A stretch of 64,000 nucleotides of DNA from Amycolatopsis rifamycinica (lineage in GTDB: Bacteria; Actinomycetota; Actinomycetes; Mycobacteriales; Pseudonocardiaceae), in contig NZ_JMQI01000079.1 of NCBI RefSeq assembly GCF_000695625.1, forward strand, positions 1-64,000, written 5' to 3'. The notes below the pieces were generated by a model. It saw nothing but the letters and a program-made list of their open reading frames with translations. It made no database searches and was not told the DNA's origin. Position numbers and translations under genes: made by a program. Shown here in pieces: positions 57,531-64,000 of the stretch; the first letter of the stretch is position 1; the number at the start of each line of letters is the position of its first letter.

Positions 57531-57603
57531 TACTCCCAACGGGATTCGAACCCGCGTTGCCGCCTTGAAAGGGCGGAGTCCTAGGCCGCTGAACGATGGG
57601 AGC
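57531..57603 (-). tRNA. tRNA-Glu (TTC)
   Basis: Acceptor arms GCTCCCA and TGGGAGT (terminal G-U), anticodon loop CTTTCAA with TTC, T-arm GGTTCGAATCC. It is the first tRNA of the Glu-Asp-Phe transcript. The 44-base spacer to tRNA-Asp holds a TACTGCG tandem repeat. Confidence 0.95.
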
Positions 57604-57720
57604 CCGGTCGGTTTCGGGTGACCGACCGACCGCGCTCTCAGGTTCCCCTGGGAGCGATTACAAGCATAGGGCACGCCGCCACCGCTTTGCACAGGGGGTT
57701 CCTTAAGCCTTCGGCAAGGC

Positions 57721-58497
57721 TTAGACCTGCACAAACACCGCTAGTTCCGCCAGGCGGCGATCAAGCTCCGCCAGCTCCGGCTCGGTCAGCGCCGACGCCA
57801 GCAGTTCGCCGATCCGCTCGTCGGTCAGCGCCTCGGCGCGCTGCCACCGGTCGCGCAGGTCCGGCTTGCGCTCCGCCGCCGCGACCAGCTCGTCGGCCGC
57901 GCCCTCGGACCACGCCGTGCGCAGCAGGCGCGCGCGACCACCTTCCGGGTCCGCGATCACCGCCTCCGGCACCGGCAGGCCCACCGCCCGCAGGGCCGCG
58001 AAGTGGAGGCCCCCGCGCAGCTCGCGGAAGACCATCAGCGCGAAGCCGAGGCGCTCGACGTCGCCCGCGGGACGTTCGGCGTTCTTCCAGCCCGCGAAGA
58101 GCGCCAGCCCACTGGCGTCCGCCGCGTCGACAACGCGCAACAGCAACTCCGCCACGCGGCCGGGCTCCGGTACGGCCGAAAGACTGACGCGCGACCACCG
58201 AGCCGATGACTCCACGTAGGCGCGCACCGCGGCGGGCGCGTCGAGAGCGGCCGTCGCCGGCGGGAGGACGAACTCGAACAGCCAGTGCGGGAAGATGCCG
58301 AACAGCTCCGCGGCCACCTTCGGCGGGACGTCCCCGAGCACCGCCGAGCGCCCCCGCACGTACAGCGAACGCGGCGGCAGCCCCACCTCCGCCTCCACCG
58401 CGGCCAGCTCCGGCGACGTCATGAACTTCCCGCCGAGCACCTGCACCACCGGCCGGATCCGGTGCGCCAGACCCGCCGTTCCCTCGAGCGTCGTCAC
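57721..58497 (-). CDS. SCO6745-family protein
   Basis: The 258-residue protein resembles the actinobacterial SCO6745 family of helical proteins: AHRIRPVVQVLGGKFMTSPE, RSLYVRGRSAVLGDVPPKVA, GIFPHWLFEFVLPPATAALD and a C-terminal helical bundle. Function is unknown. GTG 58497 was chosen because AAGGGG lies 5 bases upstream; a GTG at 58515 is an alternative. A palindrome at 58522 may regulate it. Confidence 0.65.
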   Translation of the reverse strand: MTTLEGTAGLAHRIRPVVQVLGGKFMTSPELAAVEAEVGLPPRSLYVRGRSAVLGDVPPKVAAELFGIFPHWLFEFVLPPATAALDAPAAVRAYVESSARWSRVSLSAVPEPGRVAELLLRVVDAADASGLALFAGWKNAERPAGDVERLGFALMVFRELRGGLHFAALRAVGLPVPEAVIADPEGGRARLLRTAWSEGAADELVAAAERKPDLRDRWQRAEALTDERIGELLASALTEPELAELDRRLAELAVFVQV

Positions 58498-58521
58498 GTC
58501 AGCCCCTTTCGACACCGCAAC

Positions 58522-58536
58522 CGTAACACTGTTACG
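58522..58536. promoter_or_regulatory. CGTAAC-ACT-GTTACG operator-like palindrome
   Basis: A perfect 6-3-6 inverted repeat about 25 bases upstream of the SCO6745-family start. It resembles TetR-type sites. Confidence 0.4.
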
Positions 58537-58615
58537 AAACCGACGTCAAACAGTGGGCCACACCCTGGCAATTACTTCCCGAAAAGCGGCACAACCAGCA
58601 GAAATATCACCGGAA

Positions 58616-58640
58616 GGGTCCGGCACACCACGCCGGACCC
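58616..58640 (-). terminator. 9-bp hairpin terminator
   Basis: GGGTCCGGC (58616-58624), 7-base loop, GCCGGACCC (58632-58640). It lies 6 bases past the small gene at 58647. Confidence 0.45.
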
Positions 58641-58646
58641 ACCCGC

Positions 58647-58901
58647 TCAGCGCTGAACCGGCGCCTGCCCGTCCTCATCCAGGTTCAGACCCAGCATCTC
58701 CAGCAACTGAACACAGTCCTCGACCCCCAGCGCACCATGCGCCACCGCCAGCCGAGCCCGCCGGACCTGATCATCCGACACCCGCTGCGCATCCGCCGCC
58801 CCACTCCGCTGCGCCGGCAACGCCCCCGCGAACGGAGCACTCCCCCCATCGGCACCTTCGTACCGAAGGAGGAACTGCCGCACTTCAACAGACCCGCTCA
58901 T
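58647..58901 (-). CDS. Hypothetical small protein, 84 residues
   Basis: ATG 58901 has GGAGGGG 2-4 bases upstream. The protein starts MSGSVEVRQFLLRYEGADGG and has a helical acidic C-terminus (ALGVEDCVQLLEMLGLNLDE). No family is recognised. A terminator follows directly, supporting a real gene. Confidence 0.5.
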   Translation of the reverse strand: MSGSVEVRQFLLRYEGADGGSAPFAGALPAQRSGAADAQRVSDDQVRRARLAVAHGALGVEDCVQLLEMLGLNLDEDGQAPVQR

Positions 58902-59176
58902 AGCCCCTCCACACGGCTCACAACAACTTGGCCGCGAGGCTAACCAGCACCGGCCACCACACACAGCCCCCCGGAGAGTGAACCTGAGCCCACGCTCCGC
59001 TCAACGCAGCGCAATCGGCAAGACGGAAGAAGAACCCCACCCGAACGAACGTCACCCCCGCGCCCATGTGACACCACACGGGGAAATTTCCCGCTCTCCA
59101 CTCGCCCAACCACCCAACTCGTGCAACAATCGAAGAGCTGACACACCCCCGGTCAGCGCCTGTGGAGATCCCCTCC

Positions 59177-59209
59177 GACCCCCGCGTTCCTCCCCCTGGC
59201 GCGGGGGTC
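59177..59209. terminator. 10-bp hairpin
   Basis: GACCCCCGCG and CGCGGGGGTC with a 13-base loop. No gene end is adjacent, so the role is unclear. Confidence 0.35.
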
Positions 59210-59354
59210 CTCCATTTCTGTGCCCTGCTCGGGCTTCGCCCTTCGCACGGGCACCGGCATTTCGGTGTGCCGACCCGGGGGGCCGAGCCCCCCGGACCCC
59301 CCACGGTGCCTCTGGTGCAGCTCCCAGCGTGGTTCCGTGGCGCTTCGGGCGCTG

Positions 59355-59600
59355 GGCGCCCTGGCGGTCTGGTTGCCTTTGCGAGTTAAGTTCGGCGTCC
59401 CTGGCGGCTCTGACTGCCTTTGCGAGTTGAGGTCCGGTGCGCTAGCGCGTCTGGTCGCCTTCGCGAGTCAGGTCCGGCGCCCTAGTGAGCCTGGCTGCCT
59501 TCGCGAGGCGAGATTCGGAACCCGGCAAGGCTGGCCACCTTCGCGAGGTGAGTTCCGGCCTCCTGTGAGCTGGCCGCCTTTGCGAGGTGGGTTCCGCGCG
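59355..59600. repeat. Six-copy tandem repeat, period 39-41 bp
   Basis: The core GCCTTYGCGAG (ACCTT in copy 5) recurs at 59375, 59416, 59457, 59497, 59537 and 59576. The intervals are 41, 41, 40, 40 and 39 bases. The sequence between cores is also similar (for example a TCCGG element), so whole units are repeated. It is in noncoding DNA. Confidence 0.7.
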
Positions 59601-59757
59601 AGGTGAGTCTCTGCTTTGGGTGATCGACTCGGTGGGTTAGGTGGGGGTTGCTTTGTGTTGTGGGGGGTTGGGCTTAATGGGTGGTTGGTGGGCTGAATGG
59701 GTGGGGTTCTTGGGGTGTTGTAGCTCACAGTGGTTTTGTGTGGCGAGATGCAAACGT

Positions 59758-59763
59758 TATCGT
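59758..59763 (+). promoter_or_regulatory. Candidate -10 box of a leaderless transcript
   Basis: TATCGT is followed by 6 bases and GTG 59770. A TTTGTG 17 bases upstream is a weak -35. Confidence 0.45.
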
Positions 59764-59769
59764 GGCGTC

Positions 59770-60213
59770 GTGCCTCTTCCCTCCCTTGGCCGCTTGAGCA
59801 GCCGCACGAACCTGAAAGCCGTTGCGTCTTCCGGGCGTCATCGTGGTGCCGCGAAGGCTGCGGACGACGGTGTCGTCGAGGACACCGAGCTCACCTCGTA
59901 CCTCGCCGCGCTCGCGCCCGAGAACGACCTCGAGAGCACCGGGTCCGGCAAGCGGTTCGGTGAGGCTCAGGTCTACCAGCTGCGGATGAGCCTCGTCGCC
60001 AGCCAGCAGCTCAAGGACATCGCCGCCGAGCGGCAGATCTCGCCGCAGGCGCTCGCCCAGGAGTGGATCCTCGAGCGGCTCAACTGGGAAGGGCAGGCCG
60101 CCTCCGCGCAGGATCAGCGGCAGCAGGCCGGCTCCGGCGAAGTCAGCGACCTCACCGACGAGTTCCACTTCCCCGCCGACGCCTTCGACGCGCCGGCCGT
60201 CGCACGGCGCTGA
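59770..60213 (+). CDS. Hypothetical protein with a CopG/RHH-like segment
   Basis: The 147-residue protein has a basic start, an acidic middle (DTELTSYLAALAPENDLEST), a segment QVYQLRMSLVASQQLKDIAA followed by ISPQALAQEWILERLNWE that resembles a ribbon-helix-helix, and an acidic C-terminus. GTG 59770 was chosen by promoter geometry. It may bind DNA; this is a guess. A strong terminator follows. Confidence 0.6.
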   Translation: MPLPSLGRLSSRTNLKAVASSGRHRGAAKAADDGVVEDTELTSYLAALAPENDLESTGSGKRFGEAQVYQLRMSLVASQQLKDIAAERQISPQALAQEWILERLNWEGQAASAQDQRQQAGSGEVSDLTDEFHFPADAFDAPAVARR

Positions 60214-60243
60214 ACCCCCCGCGCCACCCCAAGCCCCATGAGA

Positions 60244-60274
60244 AAGGGCCCCCGGCAAGCTGCCGGGGGCCCTT
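60244..60274. terminator. 14-bp perfect hairpin terminator
   Basis: AAGGGCCCCCGGCA (60244-60257), loop AGC, TGCCGGGGGCCCTT (60261-60274). It can serve the upstream plus-strand gene and the convergent cold-shock gene. Confidence 0.7.
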
Positions 60275-60327
60275 CACTCAGGCCTTGAGACGCACAAAAG
60301 GGCCTGTGAGGCTTCTTCAGCCTCGTC

Positions 60328-60531
60328 TCAGATCGCGCGGACCTTCTGGGCCTGCGGACCCTTCTGGCCCTGGCCGACCTCGAACTCCACCCGCTGGTTC
60401 TCCTCGAGGGTGCGGAAACCGCGGCCCTCGATCTCCGAGTAGTGAACGAACACGTCGCCTTCGCCGCCGTCCTGCGCGATGAAGCCGAAGCCCTTCTCCG
60501 CGTTGAACCACTTCACAGTGCCTTGCGCCAC
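60328..60531 (-). CDS. Cold-shock protein (CspA family)
   Basis: The 67-residue protein is a complete cold-shock domain with both RNA-binding motifs, RNP1 KGFGFIAQ and RNP2 VFVHYSEI. It begins MAQGTVKWFNAE and has the usual C-terminal GPQAQKVRAI. It acts as an RNA chaperone. GGAG lies about 8-9 bases before GTG 60531. The long upstream region may be a regulatory leader. Confidence 0.95.
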   Translation of the reverse strand: MAQGTVKWFNAEKGFGFIAQDGGEGDVFVHYSEIEGRGFRTLEENQRVEFEVGQGQKGPQAQKVRAI

Positions 60532-60994
60532 CGCTGTACTCCTCGTTACACAGATCCGCTTCGAATGCCACCGAAGCGGCACCCCGACCGTCCCGGGCGG
60601 TTCCAACGAGACGAGTCAGAAGCGGGTCGGCTCCATGGCTCGCGTCAGAAGTTCCGCGAGTGTGAAGCCACGAACACGCAAAACGACGGCCTGAGAGCAG
60701 ACTACCGGGATCTGGCCAAAGTTGAACCCCGTGATCGAGGCGAAAACCCGCTCTGCGCACCAAGGTCACCGGAACGTCGTAGGGCTCGCGCCCGGTTCTG
60801 TCGTCCCCGGCGGCTAGTCTGGCGCAGCACAGCGACACCGTGATCCCCGGATACGGCTCGGAGTCGGCCGTGCCCCCTTAGTGAAAGCCATCGCCGACCG
60901 TTGTGACACGCGTCACACCATTGTTGCTCAACGTACACGGTCTGCGAGGCGTCTCGAAGAGGGGAAGCACCAAAAGGGGCAAAGGGGAATAGGT
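60532..60994. other. 463-base divergent gap between csp and L,D-transpeptidase genes
   Basis: No gene was seen. It should contain the cold-shock 5' leader on the minus strand and the transpeptidase promoter on the plus strand, with a CRP-type site at 60902. Confidence 0.5.
60902..60917. promoter_or_regulatory. CRP-type palindrome TGTGA-N6-TCACA
   Basis: TGTGA (60902-60906), six bases, TCACA (60913-60917) exactly match the CRP/GlxR core. It is about 80 bases upstream of the transpeptidase start. Confidence 0.5.
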
Positions 60995-62200
60995 GTGACG
61001 GTGAGGATCTCCACGCGGCGCCGGGGCGCTGCCGTGGCACTGGGCTTGGTCGCCGTGCTCGCGCTCGGGGCGTGCAGCAGCGAACCCACGGTGTCGGCGA
61101 GCGGCACCGGCGGGGGCGGCCCGACCAGCTCGCCCGCACCGAGTGCGCAGCCCGCGAAACTGACGGTGACGCCGGCGGGCGGCGCCCAGGACGTCGCGCC
61201 CGGCGAACCGGTCGGCGTCCAGGTCGCCGACGGCACGATCATGTCGGTCACGCTGACCAACCCGGACGGCAAGCAGGTCCAGGGGCAGACGTCGCCGGAC
61301 AAGAAGAGCTGGAGCACCACCGAGCAGCTCGGCTACGGCAAGACCTACACCTGGTCCGGCCAGGCGCAGGGCTCCGACGGCAAGAACGTGGCCATCGGGG
61401 GCGCGTTCACCACGGTCAAGCCGAAGCGCCAGCTGTCGGCCAGCCTGAACGTCGGTGACGGCCAGACGTACGGCATCGCGATGCCGATCGCGCTGACCTT
61501 CCCGAGCCGCGTCACCGACAAGGCCTCCGTCGAGAAGGCGCTGTCGGTCGAGACCACGCCGAAGACCGAGGGCGCGTGGGCCTGGATGCCCGGCGACGCC
61601 TCGGTGCACTGGCGGCCGAAGGAGTACTTCAAGCCCAACACGCAGGTGAAGGTCAACGCCAAGATCTACGGCGTCAAGATCGGTGACGGCGTGTACGGCA
61701 AGCAGGACGTGTCGGCCAGCTTCGCCATCGGACGCTCGCAGATCGTCAAGGGCAACACCACGCAGCACACGATGCAGGTGATCCGCGACGGCCAGCAGAT
61801 CGCCGACTACCCCGTCAGCTACGGCCTCGACTCCGACCCGGGCCGCGTCACCCACAGCGGCGTGCACGTCGTCATGTCGAAGCACGCGACGTACTCGATG
61901 AGCAACCCCCGGTACAACTACACGGACGTCAACGTGCCGTGGGCGGTCCGGATCTCCAACAACGGCGAGTTCATCCACGGCCTCGCGGCGTCGGTCTGGG
62001 CCCAGGGCAAGAAGAACATCTCCCACGGCTGCCTGAACCTTTCGCCGGCGCGGGCCAAGGAGTACTTCGACGGCGCGCTGACCGGCGACCCGGTCGAGAT
62101 CACCGGCAGCACGCAGACGCTGAGCGCCAAGGACGGCGACTACAGCGACTGGACCTACGACTGGGCGAGCTGGCAGAAGCTGTCGGCGCTCGCCCGCTGA
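60995..62200 (+). CDS. Lipoprotein L,D-transpeptidase (YkuD domain)
   Basis: The 401-residue protein has a lipoprotein signal with lipobox LGAC, a Gly/Ser linker, two Ig-like domains (about 50-250) and a C-terminal YkuD domain with HGLAASVWAQGKKNISHGCLNL, whose Cys forms the acyl-enzyme. It makes 3-3 peptidoglycan crosslinks, like mycobacterial Ldt enzymes. AGGGG lies 7-8 bases before GTG 60995; GTG 61001 is an alternative. Confidence 0.9.
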   Translation: MTVRISTRRRGAAVALGLVAVLALGACSSEPTVSASGTGGGGPTSSPAPSAQPAKLTVTPAGGAQDVAPGEPVGVQVADGTIMSVTLTNPDGKQVQGQTSPDKKSWSTTEQLGYGKTYTWSGQAQGSDGKNVAIGGAFTTVKPKRQLSASLNVGDGQTYGIAMPIALTFPSRVTDKASVEKALSVETTPKTEGAWAWMPGDASVHWRPKEYFKPNTQVKVNAKIYGVKIGDGVYGKQDVSASFAIGRSQIVKGNTTQHTMQVIRDGQQIADYPVSYGLDSDPGRVTHSGVHVVMSKHATYSMSNPRYNYTDVNVPWAVRISNNGEFIHGLAASVWAQGKKNISHGCLNLSPARAKEYFDGALTGDPVEITGSTQTLSAKDGDYSDWTYDWASWQKLSALAR

Positions 62201-62219
62201 ACCACCGTCGAACACCGGG

Positions 62220-62252
62220 CGGCCGGGAAGTCCCCTGCGGGCTTCCCGGCCG
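62220..62252 (+). terminator. 11-bp hairpin terminator
   Basis: CGGCCGGGAAG (62220-62230), 11-base loop, CTTCCCGGCCG (62242-62252), followed by a T-rich run TTCGTGTTTT. Confidence 0.65.
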
Positions 62253-62370
62253 TTCGTGTTTTCCGCGCGGAACCCGCGGAATCCGATGCAACCCCGGTGA
62301 TCACCCGCCGCATGACTACGGGCAGAGGCGCGGCGATCCCCTGCCGCGCCCGCGAGAATGAGGAGCTGTC

Positions 62371-62676
62371 TTGCGTATCCGCATCGCCCTGACCCTCGGC
62401 GCGCTCGTGCTCGCCGGTGGCGCCCTGACCGGTGGCATCGCGCTGGCTTCGGAGGCGCAGGCGCCGGCCGCGCCGACCCAGACCCAGCTGCCCCGGCCGG
62501 GCGAGCCGACCGTGGCCCCCGCCCCGGCCTCCCTCCGTCCCGGCGCCCCGACCGTGGCTCCCGCGCCGCGCGAGACCCGGCCCGCTCGCACGGGTCAGGT
62601 GCCGCGCGTCCCCCGCGCCGTCCCGGCCGGCCCGACCGGTGACCTGCACCTGCCGGCCGTGTGGGAGACCCGGTAA
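62371..62676 (+). CDS. Small secreted Pro/Ala-rich protein
   Basis: The 101-residue product starts at TTG 62371 with GAGGAG 5 bases upstream. It has a Sec signal (about 1-27, ending ALA) and a mature part with two copies of a PGxPTVAPAPxxxRP-like unit. No enzyme motif is seen. It is 4 bases upstream of the sigma factor gene, so it is the first gene of that operon. Confidence 0.6.
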   Translation: MRIRIALTLGALVLAGGALTGGIALASEAQAPAAPTQTQLPRPGEPTVAPAPASLRPGAPTVAPAPRETRPARTGQVPRVPRAVPAGPTGDLHLPAVWETR

Positions 62677-62680
62677 CCAG

Positions 62681-63235
62681 GTGATCTCCCGCTCCCGTCC
62701 GTCGACCGGGCCGGGCTCGCCGTGGGACGGCGAGTTCGCCCGGTACTTCGGTGAGCGCGCGCACAGCCTGCGGTCGACCGCCTTCCTGCTCTGCGGGGAC
62801 TGGCACCAGGCCGAGGACCTCACGCAGGCCGCGCTGCTCAAGCTCTACCTCGCCTGGCCGAGGCTGTCGCGGCACGACGCGCTGGACGCCTACGCGCGCA
62901 AGGTCGTCCTGCGCACGTTCCTCGCCGAGCACCGGCGCAGCAGGTGGAAACGGGAGCGGCTCACCGACACCCCGCCGGAGCTCCCGGCGGCACCGGCGGC
63001 GAGCGGCCGGGACGAACTGGTCCGGCAGGCGCTGGCCGTGCTGGCCCCCAAGCAGCGCGCCGTGCTGGTGCTGCGGTACTTCGAGGACCTGAGCGTCGAG
63101 GAGACGGCGAAGGCGCTCGGCTGCAGCACCGGCACGGTGAAGAGCCAGGCCTCCCGCGGCCTGGCCACGCTGCGCAACCGGCTCGGCCCGCACTACGGTG
63201 CGCTGAGCTTCAGCGCACCGACGGAGAGGAGGTGA
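62681..63235 (+). CDS. ECF RNA polymerase sigma factor (SigE family)
   Basis: The 184-residue protein has region 2 (RSTAFLLCGDWHQAEDLTQAALLKLYLAWPR, shown in parts: AFLLCGDWHQAEDLTQ) and region 4 (LAPKQRAVLVLRYFEDLSVE and ALGCSTGTVKSQASRGLATL). It should direct RNA polymerase to a small regulon. GTG 62681 starts 4 bases after the upstream gene. The next gene encodes a TM protein that may be its partner. Confidence 0.85.
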   Translation: MISRSRPSTGPGSPWDGEFARYFGERAHSLRSTAFLLCGDWHQAEDLTQAALLKLYLAWPRLSRHDALDAYARKVVLRTFLAEHRRSRWKRERLTDTPPELPAAPAASGRDELVRQALAVLAPKQRAVLVLRYFEDLSVEETAKALGCSTGTVKSQASRGLATLRNRLGPHYGALSFSAPTERR

Positions 63236-63240
63236 CGAAC

Positions 63241-63723
63241 ATGGACCCCGAAGACGACGTCCGCGCGATCCTGACCGGCGCGGCCGGCGGCCCGCAGCCG
63301 CCGATGCGCCTCGAAGCCACCGATGTGATCGAGCGCGGCGGCCGGGTCCGGCGACGACGCAAGCGCTTCGCCGTCGCGGGCACCTCGGCCGCGACGGCGG
63401 TCGTCCTCGCGGTGGCCGGTTTCCTGGCCGGCCACCGCGTCGGGCCCCCGGAACCGGTGCAGCCGGCCCGGCCCGGGCTGTCCACGATCGGCACCACTTC
63501 CCCGGCACCGCCGCCCGCGACGCTCGAAGTCCCGCCGACGTCGATCGCGCCGGCGGAACCGTCGGTGCAGCCGGGGTCGACCCGGCCCCGCCCGCAGCGG
63601 ACGTCGGTCCCGCAAGCGCCGTCCGCGGGCCCGCGGACTTCCGGCGCGGCGCGGACGACCACCCCGTCGCTCGGCTCGGTTCCCGTCCAGACCCGGCCGG
63701 AAGCGCCGACGGCCAGGAGCTAG
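63241..63723 (+). CDS. Single-TM protein downstream of the sigma factor, possible anti-sigma
   Basis: The 160-residue product has a cytoplasmic start (MDPEDDVRAILTGAAGGPQP), a basic stop-transfer patch RRRRKRF, one membrane segment (about 44-62) and a Pro/Thr-rich outer part. It lacks a zinc HxxxCxxC motif. AGGAGG lies 8 bases before ATG 63241. Position suggests a sigma partner; this is inference. Confidence 0.65.
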   Translation: MDPEDDVRAILTGAAGGPQPPMRLEATDVIERGGRVRRRRKRFAVAGTSAATAVVLAVAGFLAGHRVGPPEPVQPARPGLSTIGTTSPAPPPATLEVPPTSIAPAEPSVQPGSTRPRPQRTSVPQAPSAGPRTSGAARTTTPSLGSVPVQTRPEAPTARS

Positions 63724-63734
63724 CGGCGACGCGG

Positions 63735-63768
63735 GTGTGCCCCGCCCGGTGATCCGGACGGGGCACAC
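63735..63768. terminator. Hairpin terminator after the sigma operon
   Basis: GTGTGCCCCG (63735-63744) and CGGGGCACAC (63759-63768) with inner CCGG/CCGG pairing and a 4-base loop. Confidence 0.6.
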
Positions 63769-63787
63769 TCGTTCTTCCGGCGGACGC

Positions 63788-64000
63788 TCAGCGCTGAGCG
63801 GCCGCCGCGGCCGGCTTGCCGCCGCTGTCCTCGGTGTCGATCTGGTCCATCGGCACCTGCGACGTCTCCGGGATCTTGATGATCGGGACGATCGCGATCA
63901 GCGCCGCCGCCATCAGGTAGTACGCCGGCCAGTCCTCGTTGCCGGTGCTCTTGATCAGCGCCGTCACGACGACTCCGGCGGTGCCGCCGAATAGCGACGT
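63788..64000 (-). CDS. MFS transporter (metabolite:H+ symporter family), C-terminal part
   Basis: Seventy codons plus stop are inside the window; the 5' end lies to the right. The fragment contains FGGTAGVVVTALIKSTGN, WPAYYLMAAALIAIVPI and a cytoplasmic tail PETSQVPMDQIDTEDSGG. This matches the last membrane segment and tail of ProP-like MHS-family symporters. The substrate may be a betaine, proline or dicarboxylate. Confidence 0.75.
   Translation of the reverse strand, partial: TSLFGGTAGVVVTALIKSTGNEDWPAYYLMAAALIAIVPIIKIPETSQVPMDQIDTEDSGGKPAAAAAQR

Larger units (their letters stand above)
58902..59769. other. 868-base noncoding region with hairpins and tandem repeats
   Basis: No frame here looks coding. 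It contains hairpins at 59177-59209 (GACCCCCGCG/CGCGGGGGTC) and 59275-59295 (CCGGGGGGC/GCCCCCCGG). A ~40-bp tandem repeat follows at about 59355-59600, then a T/G-rich stretch leading to the promoter at 59758. Confidence 0.6.

Noticed and set aside
59355..59600. Possible CRISPR array
   Set aside because: Repeats diverge and the spacers are also similar to one another; no cas genes are near. It is an ordinary tandem repeat.

Overview
The window is very GC-rich DNA with short intergenic gaps, many GTG and TTG starts and many 1-4 base start/stop overlaps. Gene content points to a filamentous actinomycete of the Pseudonocardiaceae, probably Amycolatopsis-like: an HbhA-type protein with the same neighbours as in Mycobacterium, DUF397/XRE pairs, DUF574 methyltransferases, CGNR regulators, a SapA-like spore protein, MpaB-like DUF2236 and a Glu-Asp-Phe tRNA cluster. 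No rRNA genes, insertion sequences, prophage or CRISPR array were seen. It reads as ordinary chromosome. Both ends cut genes: a HAD hydrolase on the left and an MFS transporter on the right.

Layout. 0-8 kb: a quinone/enone reductase, SRPBCC and MarR genes, a methyltransferase, a glycine-betaine-type ABC importer (binding protein and two permeases, no ATPase), an M15 peptidase, a CadD-like exporter and a GNAT enzyme. 8-13 kb: a convergent gap with duplicated DnaA-box pairs, then a tightly coupled minus-strand operon (YbaK-type tRNA deacylase, ornithine-cyclodeaminase-family enzyme, MIO-type ammonia-lyase-like enzyme), followed by DUF2516, HbhA-like and XRE genes. 13-24 kb: methyltransferase, zinc-ribbon and P-loop genes, a CGNR regulator, a second DnaA-box cluster, DUF445, an aminotransferase, a long Ser/Thr-rich exported protein, and a MocR regulator divergent from a YczE-like membrane protein. 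23.7-24.5 kb and 44.6-45.5 kb: two related loci joining a small HTH to a ClpC-type N-domain, with near-identical promoter/operator architecture. 24.5-34 kb: PP2C-like phosphatase, DUF998, D-cysteine desulfhydrase-like, DHFR-like, amidase-TetR-DUF2236 operon, MarR plus quinone oxidoreductase, CGNR regulator divergent from an alpha/beta hydrolase. 34-37.5 kb: a four-gene operon of exported and membrane proteins rich in His/Met/Trp motifs, possibly metal-related. 37.6-42 kb: DUF397, two small genes, three overlapping methyltransferases and an XRE/DUF5753 regulator. 42-52 kb: MBL-fold hydrolase, gnd, a FAD reductase, IclR, SapA-like, MetE-like, NCS2 permease, TetR/PPOX pair. 52-64 kb: rhomboid-like protein, a PAS-GGDEF-EAL protein, arylamine N-acetyltransferase, three tRNAs, a noncoding stretch with a six-copy ~40 bp tandem repeat, a cold-shock protein, an L,D-transpeptidase, and an ECF sigma factor with a membrane partner.

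A recurring regulatory theme is visible. In at least fifteen places a TANNNT-like -10 box lies exactly 6 (sometimes 7) bases before an ATG/GTG that has no Shine-Dalgarno sequence, which is the geometry of leaderless transcripts. Several perfect palindromes sit next to regulator genes and are probable operators. All functions are inferred from reading the sequence; no database search was run.
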